64,000 bases of DNA from DASVRA01 sp036388855 (GCA_036388855.1 DASVRA010000010.1:95903-159902); one strand, 5' to 3'; counted from the stretch's first letter, positions 8,987-18,822 are shown. Numbers and translations: made by a program. Notes: a model not told the origin generated them from the letters alone.

Positions 8987-9479
8987 CGGCGAGCTCACCC
9001 CGGCGCTGGCTTGCCTGGCGCTGGCGGCGATGCTCGCCCTGCAGCTGGCGATGCCGCAGCGGACGGACCTGTCCGACGCGCCGGGCCGCGCGCCGCGCCT
9101 GCTGCGCGACCCCTCGGCGGCGCCCATCGGCGATTACGCCGCGATCTCGCGCGCCCCGATCTTCGCGCCCAGCCGGTCGGCGGCGGGCGGCGCCAGCGGC
9201 GAGGCCACCGGCTGCGGCAGCTTTGAGGCGCTGGGCGTCGGCCTGGGCGGCGGCGCGGCCACCGCCGTGCTGCGCACGCCCGGCGGCGCCGTCGTGAGGG
9301 CGCGCCCGGGGCAAACCATCGAGGGCTGGCGAGTGGCGGCGGTCACGGGCAACCGGGTGGTGCTGAGCCGGGGCGGCGAGCGGGCGGTGCTCACGGTCGG
9401 CGAAACAAGCGACAAGGAGGTCGAGCGGCGCATCAGCGCGCTCGGCAACGACGAAGATCCCGAGGAGAACCCCCAATGA
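8946..9479 (+). CDS. GspC/GspN-like inner-membrane secretin partner
   Basis: The product has one membrane segment near residues 18-36, then a periplasmic homology domain (LGVGLGGG, ATAVLRTPGG, RPGQTIEGWRV) like the HR domain of GspC or the GspN proteins. That domain contacts the secretin. No PDZ domain is seen, so it is shorter than classical GspC. The only in-frame start that keeps the membrane helix is a TTG at 8946, overlapping gspM by 41 bases. The next ATG (9029) would cut into the helix. It directly precedes gspD, with an ATGA overlap. Confidence 0.65.
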   Translation: MRFPPAISLPARGSGELTPALACLALAAMLALQLAMPQRTDLSDAPGRAPRLLRDPSAAPIGDYAAISRAPIFAPSRSAAGGASGEATGCGSFEALGVGLGGGAATAVLRTPGGAVVRARPGQTIEGWRVAAVTGNRVVLSRGGERAVLTVGETSDKEVERRISALGNDEDPEENPQ

Positions 9480-11608
9480 GCCGGCGCAAGCCTCTGGCAG
9501 TCGCGCTCGCGCTGCTCCTCCTGCCCTTTGGCGCCGGCATGAACGCCTGGGCGCTGCAAGCCGCCGCGCCTGCCACGGCGGTCCCGCCGCCGCCACCACC
9601 GCCCGACACCAGCGTGCGCACCACCATGCTGCCGGGGACGCCTCAGACGCCGCAACAGCCGGCGACGCCGCCGGTCACCCGCAACCGGCGCGGTCAGATC
9701 ACCCTGAACTTCCCCGGCGTGGATGTGCAGGCCGCCGCGCGCGCCGTCCTGGGCGACCTGCTGCGCCTGAACTTCTCCGTCGATCCCGCCGCGCGCGGCT
9801 CAGTGACCGTGGTGACCTCGCAGCCGGTGGCGCGCGACCAAGTGCTCCGCCTGTTCGAGGACTCCTTGCGCGCCGCCAACATGGGTCTCGTCGTGCGCGG
9901 CGGCGTCTACACCGTCGTGCCGCTCTCTACCGCGCGGGGTCAGGCCGAGGTGCTGGGCGGCGCCGACTTCGGCTACGGCAACGAGACTATCCAGCTGCAG
10001 TTCGTCAACGCCGCCGAGATCAGGCGCCTGCTCGACCCGATCGTGCCCGGCGCCATCAGCCAGGTGGACGAAAGCCGCAACATCCTGGTGGTCTCCGGCA
10101 CCACCGGCCAGCGCAACTCCGTGCGCCAGCTGGTGCAGCAGTTCGACGTCGATTGGCTGCGCGGCATGTCCTTCGCCCTGTTCGTGCCCCAGCGCACCGA
10201 CAGCCGCCTGATCGTCCCCGAGCTCGACAAGCTGATCAACGCGCCCGGCGCACCGACCGCCGGCCTGGTGCGGCTGATCTCCATGGAGCGGCTGAACGGC
10301 ATCCTGGCGATCAGCGCCCAGCCGCAATACCTGGAGGACATCCGCCGCTGGGTCGAAATCCTCGACCGCGAGGGCGAGAGCGCCGAGCGCAAGCTCTATG
10401 TCTACCGCGTCCAGAACGGCCGCTCCGCCGATCTCGCCGCCGTCTTGATCCGCGCCTTCGGCGGTAGCGCCTCGGGTCCCGCCGCGCCGGGCGGGGCGGG
10501 CGCGGGCCAGCCCGGCGGCCCCACCTTCGCCACCTCCGACGGCACGGTAGGCGCGGCTACGGCGGGACTGCTGCGTCCGCCCGCGACCCTGACGCCCAAC
10601 GGAGCCGCCCCACAGGCGATGATCGGCCAGACGCCGCTGCCTGGCGCGGCGGCTGGCGTATCGGATCAGACGCAGCAGTCCGCCGCCCCCTCCGGCCAGA
10701 TCGGCCCCTCCGGCCCTATCATCACCAGCGACGAAGCCAACAACGCCGTCGTCGTCTTCGGCACGCCCCGCGAATACGTGATCGTCGAGGACGCCCTGCG
10801 CAAGCTCGACATCCTGCCGCTCCAGGTGCTGATCGAGGCGGCGATCACCGAGGTGACGCTGAACGACAACCTCAAATACGGCGCGCAGTGGCTGTTCCGC
10901 GTCGGCGACGGACGCTTCAGCCTCGGGACCAGCGACACCGCGATCAAGCCCAAGCCGGTGCTGCCCGGCTTCAACTGGTCGGTGGCAAACGCCGACATCC
11001 GCGCCACGCTCGACGCGCTCTCGGGCCTGACCACAATCAACGTGATCTCGGCGCCGAAACTCATGGTGCTGAACAACCAGACCGCCGCGATGCAGGTCGG
11101 CGACCAGGTGCCGATCGTCACCGCCTCCTCGACCAGCACCATCACCCCCGACGCTCCAATCGTGAACGCGGTCGAATACCGGGACACCGGCGTGATCCTG
11201 AAGGTTACCCCCCGGGTGAACACCGGCGGCCTGGTGCTGCTCGACATCTCGCAGGAGGTATCGGACGTGGCCCAGACCTCCACCTCCAACATCAACTCCC
11301 CCACCATTCAGCAGCGCCGCATCTCCAGCTCGGTCGCGGTGCAGGACGGCCAGACCATCGCGCTCGGCGGCCTGATCCGCGACAACGACACGCGCACCAA
11401 AAGCGGGGTGCCGATCCTGAGCGAAATCCCGGTGCTGGGCGGCCTGTTCGGCCACCAGAACGTGATCAAGCGGCGCACCGAGCTGCTGGTGCTGCTCACT
11501 CCCCGCGTGGTGCGCAACCCCGACGAGGCGCTGGCGATCACCGAGGAACTGCGCCGCAAGATCAGGGAGGCCAGGCCGCTGCCGCCCCCCCGGGTGATCC
11601 GCCGGTGA
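9476..11608 (+). CDS. gspD: Type II secretion outer-membrane secretin GspD
   Basis: GspD forms the outer-membrane channel. A signal peptide (about residues 1-27) is followed by a proline-rich stretch, an N0 domain (ITLNFPGVDVQAAARAVLGD), three N-type ring domains and the secretin core. The core has VPIVTASS, EYRDTGVILKVTPRV, SSVAVQDGQTIALGGLI and a C-terminal TELLVLLTPRVVR. The Gly/Ala/Pro-rich linker at about residues 335-415 inside the N3 region is usual for this family. At 710 residues it is full length. It is coupled to gspK by a GTGA overlap. Confidence 0.95.
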   Translation: MSRRKPLAVALALLLLPFGAGMNAWALQAAAPATAVPPPPPPPDTSVRTTMLPGTPQTPQQPATPPVTRNRRGQITLNFPGVDVQAAARAVLGDLLRLNFSVDPAARGSVTVVTSQPVARDQVLRLFEDSLRAANMGLVVRGGVYTVVPLSTARGQAEVLGGADFGYGNETIQLQFVNAAEIRRLLDPIVPGAISQVDESRNILVVSGTTGQRNSVRQLVQQFDVDWLRGMSFALFVPQRTDSRLIVPELDKLINAPGAPTAGLVRLISMERLNGILAISAQPQYLEDIRRWVEILDREGESAERKLYVYRVQNGRSADLAAVLIRAFGGSASGPAAPGGAGAGQPGGPTFATSDGTVGAATAGLLRPPATLTPNGAAPQAMIGQTPLPGAAAGVSDQTQQSAAPSGQIGPSGPIITSDEANNAVVVFGTPREYVIVEDALRKLDILPLQVLIEAAITEVTLNDNLKYGAQWLFRVGDGRFSLGTSDTAIKPKPVLPGFNWSVANADIRATLDALSGLTTINVISAPKLMVLNNQTAAMQVGDQVPIVTASSTSTITPDAPIVNAVEYRDTGVILKVTPRVNTGGLVLLDISQEVSDVAQTSTSNINSPTIQQRRISSSVAVQDGQTIALGGLIRDNDTRTKSGVPILSEIPVLGGLFGHQNVIKRRTELLVLLTPRVVRNPDEALAITEELRRKIREARPLPPPRVIRR

Positions 11609-12450
11609 AGTCCCGGCGCGAGGACGGCTACGCGCTCGTGGCTGCGGTGGCCGCGATGGCCGCCTTTGCCTTCATCGCGCTCGAAGTGATGGCGGCGGGC
11701 CGTGGCGCCGTGATCGGCGCTTCCGCCGAATACGACCGCGCCCGCATGGAAGCCGCCGCCGATGCGGGCGTGGCCATGGCGGTGCACGGCCTAGCCATTG
11801 ACGACCGCGCCCAACGCTGGGCCATCGACGGCCGCGCCCGCCGCACCAGCTTCGCCGGCCTGAACCTCTCCATCGCGGTTGAGGACGAGAAGGGCAAGAT
11901 CCCCCTCAACCACATCAATGAGCAGCAGGCCCGCGTCCTGTTCGAAACCATGGGCTTGAGCGGCGAGCGCCTCGACCAGGTGACCGACAGCTTCAACGAC
12001 TGGCGCGACGCCGACGACGAGCGCCGTTCCCACGGCGCCGAAGAAGCCGACTACGCCCCCCTCGGCCTGCACCCCCGCAACGGCCGCTTCCGCTCCGTCG
12101 ATGAGCTGGTCCACGTTCGCGGCATGGACGCCGCCCTGCTGGCCCGCCTCAGGCCGACCCTGTCCGTGATCAGCGAAGGCGGCTTCCGCTCCCGCAACGC
12201 CTCGCCGCTCGCCATCGCGGTGATGACCGAAACCGGCCTCGACTCTCCCGAAGCGATCGACCGCCAGCGCGAACTCCAGGGCCAGCGCCCGGCCCTGGAG
12301 ATCACCGAAGACGAAGACCTCATCCGCCGCCCCCTGACCGTCCGCGTCACCGTCACCGACGGCGGCCGTGGCCGCTACGAGCGCGCGACGGTGATCGAGC
12401 TGACCGGCCTGCGCGACCGGCCGTTCGTGGTCCGGCAGCTAGGTTCTTAG
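11605..12450 (+). CDS. gspK: Pseudopilin-like tip protein GspK
   Basis: GspK caps the pseudopilus. The leader REDG is followed by YALVAAVAAMAAFAFIALEV. Position +5 is not Glu, which is characteristic of GspK. The large alpha domain contains KIPLNHINEQQARVLF, NDWRDADDE and DYAPLGLHPRNGRFRSVDEL, a strong GspK signature. The GTG at 11605 overlaps the gspD stop. It is the last gene of the operon. Confidence 0.92.
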   Translation: MKSRREDGYALVAAVAAMAAFAFIALEVMAAGRGAVIGASAEYDRARMEAAADAGVAMAVHGLAIDDRAQRWAIDGRARRTSFAGLNLSIAVEDEKGKIPLNHINEQQARVLFETMGLSGERLDQVTDSFNDWRDADDERRSHGAEEADYAPLGLHPRNGRFRSVDELVHVRGMDAALLARLRPTLSVISEGGFRSRNASPLAIAVMTETGLDSPEAIDRQRELQGQRPALEITEDEDLIRRPLTVRVTVTDGGRGRYERATVIELTGLRDRPFVVRQLGS

Positions 12451-12550
12451 GCGCGGCGGCGTTTGACCGCCTTCGCGGCCCCACGCATCACGGCCAGGAT
12501 TTGAGCCGCGACCACGGCTCGGCTACCTTCCCTCGAAGGCGGGGAGAGCC

Positions 12551-14158
12551 ATGGGTCCAAGCGCGCACCTCGACACCTTCGTCCGCGATCACCTGCCGCC
12601 GGTCGACCAGCAACCCGTGTTCAGCTTCGATCTGCCCGAGCTGCAATATCCGCCACGGCTGAACGCCTCCACATTACTCGATCGGGCGATCGACGCTGGC
12701 TTCGCAGACAAGGCTGCAGTGCTGTCGGAGGCCCGCCGCTACACCTACGCTCAGCTCCTCGACGCCGCCTGCCGCATCGCCGAGGTGCTGGTCGAAGACC
12801 TGGGCCTCGTCCCCGGCAATCGCGTGCTGCTCCACGCCCCGAACACCGCTCTGGCCATCGCCGCCTGGTTCGGCGTCCTGCGCGCCGGCGGCGTGGTCGT
12901 GGCCACCATGCCGATGCTCCGCGCCGGCGAGCTCCAGGTCGTCATCGACAAGGCCCAGATCAGCCACGCTCTGTTCGACCCCGCCCTGACCGAAGCCGTG
13001 AGCGGCGCCCAGTCGGCGGCCCCCGTCCTGCGCCGCCCACTCCCCTTCGACGAGTTGGAGCGGCGGATGGCGGAAAAGCCGGGCCGGTTCCCCCCATGCC
13101 CCACGGCGGCCGACGACACGGCGCTGATCGCCTTCACCTCCGGCACCACCGGCAAGCCCAAGGGCTGCATCCACTTCCACCGCGACGTGCTGGCGATGGC
13201 CGACACCTTCGCCCGCCACCTGCTCAAGCCCGAGCCGGAGGACGTGTTCTGCGGCACCCCTCCCTTCGCCTTCACCTTCGGTCTGGGCGCGGCGGTCGTC
13301 TTCCCCGCCGCCTTCGGCGCCGCCACCGCGCTCTGCAGCCGTCCCGGCTACGACGAACTCCTCGCCTGCATCGCCCGCCACGGCGTCACCACCCTGTTCA
13401 CCGCCCCCACCGCCTACCGCGCCCTGCTCAAGGACGGCTCGGCCGAGCAGCTGCGTTCGCTGAAAACCTGCGTCTCGGCCGGCGAAGCCTTGCCCGCCGC
13501 CACCTCCGACGCCTGGTTCGAGCGCACCGGCATCCGCATCGTCGACGGCATTGGCTCCACCGAGATGATCCACATCTTCATCTCCGCCGCCGGCGACGAG
13601 GTCCGCCCCGGCGCCACCGGCAAGCCGGTGCCCGGCTACACCGCCGCGCTGCTGGATGACCACAACCACCTGATCGAGGGGCCTGGGCAGGGACGGCTGG
13701 CGATCCGCGGCCCCACCGGCTGCCGCTACCTCGCCGACGAGCGCCAGCGGAATTACGTGATCGACGGTTGGAACGTCACCGGCGACATCTACCGGCGCGA
13801 CGAGGACGGCTACTACTGGTTCGTCAGCCGGGCCGACGACATGATCGTCTCCTCCGGCTACAACATCGGCGCGCCCGAGGTGGAACAGGCCATCCTCACC
13901 CATCCCGCTGTGCTGGAAACGGCGGTGGTCGGCGCCGCCGACGAGCAGCGCGGCCAGCTGGTCAAGGCCTTCATTGTCCTGCACGACCCCGACACTGCGT
14001 CCGACGCCCTCAGGTGCGAAATCCAGGACCACGTGAAGCGCACCATCGCCCCCTACAAATACCCCCGCGCGCTCGAGTTCGTGCGCGAGCTGCCCAAGAC
14101 CCAGACCGGCAAGATCCAGCGCTTCAGGCTGCGCGACAGCGAGGCTCCGGCGCCTTAA
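12551..14158 (+). CDS. Aryl/benzoate-CoA ligase family AMP-binding enzyme
   Basis: This is an adenylate-forming CoA ligase of 535 residues. The phosphate loop is FTSGTTGKPKGCIHFH. Other motifs are GIGSTEMIHIF, TGDIYRRDEDGYYWFVSRAD and the C-terminal PKTQTGKIQR with its catalytic lysine. The overall pattern matches the benzoate/2-aminobenzoate-CoA ligase branch, but the substrate is not fixed by what I can read. A GGGGAGAG site precedes the ATG. The next gene follows after 10 bases and encodes an FAH-family hydrolase, suggesting a small aromatic or ring-cleavage operon. Confidence 0.8.
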   Translation: MGPSAHLDTFVRDHLPPVDQQPVFSFDLPELQYPPRLNASTLLDRAIDAGFADKAAVLSEARRYTYAQLLDAACRIAEVLVEDLGLVPGNRVLLHAPNTALAIAAWFGVLRAGGVVVATMPMLRAGELQVVIDKAQISHALFDPALTEAVSGAQSAAPVLRRPLPFDELERRMAEKPGRFPPCPTAADDTALIAFTSGTTGKPKGCIHFHRDVLAMADTFARHLLKPEPEDVFCGTPPFAFTFGLGAAVVFPAAFGAATALCSRPGYDELLACIARHGVTTLFTAPTAYRALLKDGSAEQLRSLKTCVSAGEALPAATSDAWFERTGIRIVDGIGSTEMIHIFISAAGDEVRPGATGKPVPGYTAALLDDHNHLIEGPGQGRLAIRGPTGCRYLADERQRNYVIDGWNVTGDIYRRDEDGYYWFVSRADDMIVSSGYNIGAPEVEQAILTHPAVLETAVVGAADEQRGQLVKAFIVLHDPDTASDALRCEIQDHVKRTIAPYKYPRALEFVRELPKTQTGKIQRFRLRDSEAPAP

Positions 14159-14168
14159 GACGGAGCCC

Positions 14169-14873
14169 ATGGCCTACGTCTTCGACCCGCCCGAACAGCC
14201 TTCCGTCGCCATTAAGGGACGCGGCGAACGCTTCCCCGTCCGCCGCATCTTCTGCGTCGGCCGCAACTACGCCGAGCACGCGCGCGAGATGGGCGGCGAC
14301 GCCGGCCGCGAGCCGCCGTTCTTCTTCACCAAGCCAGCCGACGCGGTGGTCGAGAACGGCGCGACCATCCCTTACCCCTCCCGCACCGACAACCTGCATC
14401 ACGAAGTCGAGCTGGTGCTGGCGCTGGGGCGGGGAGGGCGGTCCGTCGGCCGCGAGGATGCCCTCCAGCTGATCTACGGCTACGCCGTCGGCGTCGACCT
14501 GACCCGCCGCGACCTCCAGGCCGAGGCCAAGAAGCACGCCCGCCCCTGGGACGTCGCCAAGGGCTTCGACCGCTCCGCCCCAACCGCCGCCATCACCCCG
14601 GCCGCCGAGGCCGGCCCGCTGGAGCGCGGCCGCATCTGGCTCGCTGTCAACGGCGACACCCGGCAACAGGGCGACATCGCGGACATGATCTGGAGCCCCG
14701 CCGAGGTGTTGGCCGAACTGTCCACCCTGGTTGAACTGCGGCCAGGCGACCTGGTGTTCACCGGCACTCCCGCGGGCGTGGGCCGGATCGGACCAGGAGA
14801 TGAAATCCGTTGCGGCGTCCATGGCTTGGAGGAGCTATCCTTTAGATTGGGAGAGGCGGCGACGGCGGCTTGA
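14169..14873 (+). CDS. Fumarylacetoacetate hydrolase family protein (fumarylpyruvate hydrolase type)
   Basis: FAH-fold enzymes cleave C-C bonds in acylpyruvates late in aromatic degradation. The 234-residue protein shows FCVGRNYAEHA, FFTKPADAVV, HHEVELVLALG, GYAVGVDLTRRDLQ and VFTGTPAGVG. These include the metal-binding acidic residues of the family. The size fits single-domain fumarylpyruvate hydrolases. It follows the CoA ligase closely, and its end overlaps the longest reading of the next gene. Confidence 0.82.
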   Translation: MAYVFDPPEQPSVAIKGRGERFPVRRIFCVGRNYAEHAREMGGDAGREPPFFFTKPADAVVENGATIPYPSRTDNLHHEVELVLALGRGGRSVGREDALQLIYGYAVGVDLTRRDLQAEAKKHARPWDVAKGFDRSAPTAAITPAAEAGPLERGRIWLAVNGDTRQQGDIADMIWSPAEVLAELSTLVELRPGDLVFTGTPAGVGRIGPGDEIRCGVHGLEELSFRLGEAATAA

Positions 14874-14929
14874 ACCAAGCTGGCGCGAACGCCTTGCGAA
14901 GCCAGCCAAGGCAGCCGCCCTTTAGCCGA

Positions 14930-15763
14930 ATGGAACAGACGAAAGAGACCGGTTCGGGAAAGGCGCGTCAGGCGCCCCCGCTGAGTATCCTGGCGGCGGC
15001 CACTGCCGGCGTGTTCGTCGCCTACAGCATAACCGTCTGGGCCGCGCTGGACCTGAGCGTGCCGGAGGCGCTCGCCGGAGGCGCCGCCAACACCGTTCCG
15101 GTGATCGTGTTCGGCCTGCCGGCGCGGCAGCTGATCGTCCGAGGGCTCGTGGGCCGCCCCTTGGCCCTGCAGGTCGCCGGGCATCTGGTTCTCGGCGCCG
15201 CCTTCACCGTGTTCGCCTACTGGCTGCTCATGGTGCTGCTGGGCCTGGTGACCGGCGTCTCGGCGCTCGAGTTCGACGTGCGGCCCTTCTCCAGGCGCGG
15301 CGCCGCCTGGCAGTTGCTTGAGAACGTCACCGTCTACGGCCTGATCGCCGCCCTCTCGTACCTGCAGACGCGGCGCGACCCTGTGGCCATCGTCCTTTCC
15401 GGCGCCGGCCGGGAAGGCCAAGCCCAGCGCGACCAGGCACTGTCCCGATACTTCATCCGCAGCGGCGAGGAGATCCGCCCGATCGATGTCGACCTGATCG
15501 TCAGCATCTCCGGGGCGGACGATTACGCCGAGGTGGCGACCGTCAACGGCCGCCACCTGGTGCGGATGACGCTCAGCGAGTTCGAAAAGGCGCTCGATCC
15601 GGCCAAGTTCGTCCGCATCCACCGCTCGCGCATCGTCAACCTGGACCGCGTCGCCCGCGCCGAGCCCGCCGGCGGCGGCCGCATGCTGCTGCACATGGAG
15701 GACGGTGAGATGATCACCGCCAGCCGCACTGGATCGCGCCTGCTGCGCGACCGAGTCCTTTAG
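14930..15763 (+). CDS. Membrane-bound LytTR-type transcriptional regulator
   Basis: The N-terminal half has about four hydrophobic segments (roughly residues 18-170). The C-terminal 100 residues are a LytTR DNA-binding domain (IVSISGADDYAEVATVNGR, FVRIHRSRIVNLDRV). Such proteins tether a DNA-binding domain to the inner membrane, and the signal is unknown. I prefer the ATG at 14930 over a TTG at 14870 that overlaps the previous gene. No obvious target gene is marked by the sequence. Confidence 0.8.
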   Translation: MEQTKETGSGKARQAPPLSILAAATAGVFVAYSITVWAALDLSVPEALAGGAANTVPVIVFGLPARQLIVRGLVGRPLALQVAGHLVLGAAFTVFAYWLLMVLLGLVTGVSALEFDVRPFSRRGAAWQLLENVTVYGLIAALSYLQTRRDPVAIVLSGAGREGQAQRDQALSRYFIRSGEEIRPIDVDLIVSISGADDYAEVATVNGRHLVRMTLSEFEKALDPAKFVRIHRSRIVNLDRVARAEPAGGGRMLLHMEDGEMITASRTGSRLLRDRVL

Positions 15764-15869
15764 TCCGGCCGAACCGACCGTTCACCGCCGCCGGGCGTCC
15801 GGTCGCCGATTTTCAGCCCGCGCCTCCCCCCGGCGCGTTAGCCACTAGCCCCGTTGGAGGGCTTTTTCA

Positions 15870-18077
15870 GTGAATCATCGTCAGCTCCTGGCCGCCGCCG
15901 CGGCCGCGTTCGTCCTTTTCTCGGGACCGCCCGCGCCCCGGGCGGAGCCGGCCGCGGCGCCGCCTCCGCTCGCCGATACCCTGATCGCCGCCTACGCGGG
16001 CCGCACCCAGCCGCGCGACCTCGAGACGCTGTTGCGGCTTCAGCTCGCGTCCGGCCGCCCCGCCGAAGCCGAAGGGACCATCCAACGGCTTGCGGCGCTC
16101 TACCGCCCCACCCAGCCCGGGCGCGCGCACGCCCTGCTGCCCTGGCGGATCTACGCCCGCGCGATGCGCCACGAGGGGGCGGGGCTCTCCACGCCTGACT
16201 CCCTCGCCCGGGCGTTCAACGAACTTTACGCCCCGCTCCCCGACCGCGAGATGGTGGACGTGCTTCCCTGGTACGGCGCCAACCTGGACCGGCTGCGCCA
16301 GTCGCTCGCACGCGCCGGCGCCGCTTGCGAGGGCAAGGCCGTCGACGCCTGCCCGAACGCCGCCGAACTCGTCGCCGCGCGCCAGGCGATCGCCGTCTGG
16401 ACCTACCTGATGCCGGCCTCCGAGCGGCTGATCCGGGCAGACGCCGCGCGCCGCTTCCTCATCGAGGACCTGCTTATCCCCACGCCCGACGGCGCGCGGA
16501 TTTCGGCGATCCTGGTGCGGCCCCGCGCGGGCGGCGCCAGGCTCACCTCGCTGCTCAACTTCACCATCTACGCCCGCGACGACTGGAGCTTCACCGACGC
16601 GGCGAAGATGGCGGCCAATGGCTACGCGGGTGTGGTCGCCTACACCCGCGGCAAGGGCCGCAGCCCCGGCCCGATCGTTCCCTACGAGCACGACGGGCGC
16701 GACGCGGCGGCGGTGATCGACTGGCTCGCGGCCCAGGCCTGGAGCGACGGCCGCGTCGGCATGTTCAGCGGCAGCTACAACGCCTCCGCTCAATGGGGCG
16801 CGCTCAAGCACCGCCCCAAGGCGCTGCGCGCGATCGCCACCAACGCCAGCAACGCGCCGGGCGTCGACACGCCGATGCAGGGCAACGTCTTCCAGAACTT
16901 CATCTATCCGTGGCCGCTGCACGTCACGACCAACCGCACGCTGGACGAGATCAACTACTACGACAGCGCCCGCTGGGCCGCGCTCGACCGCGTCTGGTAC
17001 CAGAGCGGCCGGCCTTACCGGGAACTAGAGCGCATCGACGGCCAGCCCAACCCTGTGTTCGCCAAATGGCTGGCCCACCCTGACTACGACTCCTACTGGC
17101 AGGGCTTCACGCCCCAGGGGGAGGAGTTCGCCCGCGTCGACATCCCGGTCTTCGTCCAGACCGGCTACTATGACGGCGGCATGGTCGGCGCACTCCACTA
17201 CCTGCGCGAACACGTCCGTCATCGCCCGGACGCCGATCACCGGCTGCTGGTCGGCCCCTATCACCATACCGCGATGCAGACGGGCGTGCTCCCCACCGTC
17301 GACGGCTACGATGTCGATCCCGCCGCCCTGATCGACCTCCAGGACGTGCGCCTGAAGTGGTTCGACCACGTCTTCCGCGGCGCACCTCTTCCCGAACTCC
17401 TGAAGGACCGCGTCAATTATCAGGTGATGGGCGCAGACCTGTGGCGCCACGCCTCGAGCCTCGAAGCCATGGCCGGCGAACGCCTGCGGCTCTACCTCAA
17501 TGGCCGCCGCGAGGGCGCACGCTTCCTGTTCGGCGAAGGCGGGCGGGCGGAGGGTTCAGCGCCCGAGCTCAGCGTAAACTTCGCCGACCGCACCGACGCC
17601 GACTTCCAGCCCCCCGCCAGCGAACCCGACACCCGCAACGCGCTCGTCTTCGTCACCGAGCCGCTGGGCAAGCCGATGGAGGTGGCCGGGCTGTTCTCGG
17701 GCCGCTTCGAGATCGTGACCAACAAGCGCGACCTCGACCTGTCGGTGGCTTTCTTTGAGCAGCGCGCGGACGGCCGCTACTTGCTGCTGGCCTCCTACCT
17801 CGGCCGCGCCAGCTACATCGCCGACCGCAGCCGTCGCCAGTTGCTGCGGCCGGGGCGTCCCCAGGTCCTCGCCTTCGATAGCCAGACCCTGACCGCCCGC
17901 CGCCTCGCCGCCGGCAGCCGTATCCTCGCGGTGGTCGGCGTACCCAAGCGGCCCGACATCCAGATCAACTACGGGACCGGCAAGGATGTCAGCGACGAGT
18001 CCATCGCCGACGCGGGGGAGCCCCTGCATGTCCGCTGGGGTTCCGGAAGTTATCTCGAACTCGGCGTCCGCCGCTGA
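15870..18077 (+). CDS. Secreted CocE/NonD-family alpha/beta hydrolase
   Basis: This is a 735-residue exported hydrolase of the X-Pro dipeptidyl-peptidase S15/CocE superfamily (alpha-amino-acid ester hydrolase type). A signal peptide occupies about residues 1-26 (AAAAAAFVLFSG). The nucleophile is probably Ser302 in MFSGSYNAS. The acid is probably the Asp in GYYDGGMVG and the base His in GPYHH. A C-terminal jelly-roll domain follows. It starts with GTG at 15870 behind GGAGGG. Bacterial paralogues act on amino-acid esters or peptides, and the exact substrate is not readable. Confidence 0.8.
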   Translation: MNHRQLLAAAAAAFVLFSGPPAPRAEPAAAPPPLADTLIAAYAGRTQPRDLETLLRLQLASGRPAEAEGTIQRLAALYRPTQPGRAHALLPWRIYARAMRHEGAGLSTPDSLARAFNELYAPLPDREMVDVLPWYGANLDRLRQSLARAGAACEGKAVDACPNAAELVAARQAIAVWTYLMPASERLIRADAARRFLIEDLLIPTPDGARISAILVRPRAGGARLTSLLNFTIYARDDWSFTDAAKMAANGYAGVVAYTRGKGRSPGPIVPYEHDGRDAAAVIDWLAAQAWSDGRVGMFSGSYNASAQWGALKHRPKALRAIATNASNAPGVDTPMQGNVFQNFIYPWPLHVTTNRTLDEINYYDSARWAALDRVWYQSGRPYRELERIDGQPNPVFAKWLAHPDYDSYWQGFTPQGEEFARVDIPVFVQTGYYDGGMVGALHYLREHVRHRPDADHRLLVGPYHHTAMQTGVLPTVDGYDVDPAALIDLQDVRLKWFDHVFRGAPLPELLKDRVNYQVMGADLWRHASSLEAMAGERLRLYLNGRREGARFLFGEGGRAEGSAPELSVNFADRTDADFQPPASEPDTRNALVFVTEPLGKPMEVAGLFSGRFEIVTNKRDLDLSVAFFEQRADGRYLLLASYLGRASYIADRSRRQLLRPGRPQVLAFDSQTLTARRLAAGSRILAVVGVPKRPDIQINYGTGKDVSDESIADAGEPLHVRWGSGSYLELGVRR

Positions 18078-18118
18078 GGACGTAAGGCGCCACCCGATTA
18101 GCTTCTATCAGCCTATGA

Positions 18119-18793
18119 TCAGGCCCCTGCACGCAAATCCGTAGCCTCCGGAGCTTTCGTCCTGATCTCTGCCGCCGCCTGGATGAACTCCCACAGCGCC
18201 GCGATCTCCCTGGCCGCCGTGCGGTCTCCCATCTCCTCCGCCGACCGCCCGGTCTCCAGCGCCGTCTGGTAGATAGCCCTCGAGCGCAGCACCACCGGCG
18301 CCACCGGCACCCGCATGAACTCCAGCGCCCGGAAGGCCCGCTTCATCAGCGGCGGCTCGATGCCTTCGCGGGCGATCGGCGCCTGGTTCACCACCACCGC
18401 CGACTCCTTGCCGAGCCGCCGCACCAACCCCACCGTCCGCGCCAGGCCCGCGAGGTCTAGCAGCGTCGGCCGCACCACCAGCACGGCGAAATCGGCCAGC
18501 ACCAGCGCCTCGCTCGCGTCCTCCAGCGCCCCCGCCTGGGTGTCGATGATCAGCAGCTGCTTGCGCAGTCCGATCGCCGCGAACTGCGTCGCCATCACCT
18601 CCGCCCCTGAGGAGGCCACGCAAGGCGGCCCCGGCTCGCGCCGGCCGCTCAGCACGTCGCTGGCCGAGTGCTGCGGATCGATGTCGGCGACGAGCGTATC
18701 GAGCCCGCGCAGGTGCGCCGCCAGCGCCAGGTGCGTCGCCACGGTGGTCTTGCCCGACCCGCCCTTCAGGGCCACGACCGCCAATGTCCGCAC
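18119..18793 (-). CDS. ParA/VirC1-like P-loop ATPase
   Basis: This is a 224-residue deviant Walker ATPase. The start is MRTLAVVALKGGSGKTTVAT with the signature lysine in KGGSGKTT. LLIIDTQAG forms the Walker B region, and ADIDPQHSAS follows the ParA pattern. It resembles short ParA/VirC1/Soj relatives that position DNA or protein cargo. There is no adjacent parB and no centromere-like repeats, so it is not the chromosomal ParA. It is convergent with the CocE hydrolase gene. Confidence 0.8.
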   Translation of the reverse strand: MRTLAVVALKGGSGKTTVATHLALAAHLRGLDTLVADIDPQHSASDVLSGRREPGPPCVASSGAEVMATQFAAIGLRKQLLIIDTQAGALEDASEALVLADFAVLVVRPTLLDLAGLARTVGLVRRLGKESAVVVNQAPIAREGIEPPLMKRAFRALEFMRVPVAPVVLRSRAIYQTALETGRSAEEMGDRTAAREIAALWEFIQAAAEIRTKAPEATDLRAGA

Positions 18794-18822
18794 TCGCCGA
18801 TGTCTCCTCTTGCCGGTTGGCT

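Noticed and set aside
12674..14170. Long open frame antisense to the CoA ligase gene
   Set aside because: Its protein is Gly/Asp/Gln-rich without motifs and mirrors the codon pattern of the well-supported plus-strand ligase; a high-GC shadow.
15848..15866. AGCCC/GGGCT hairpin with T-run just before the CocE hydrolase start
   Set aside because: The stem is only 5 bp and contains the GGAGG ribosome site; probably incidental, though weak translational control cannot be excluded.
18119..18793. ParA-like gene as the chromosome partitioning locus
   Set aside because: There is no parB or parS-like site nearby, and the protein resembles short VirC1-type relatives.
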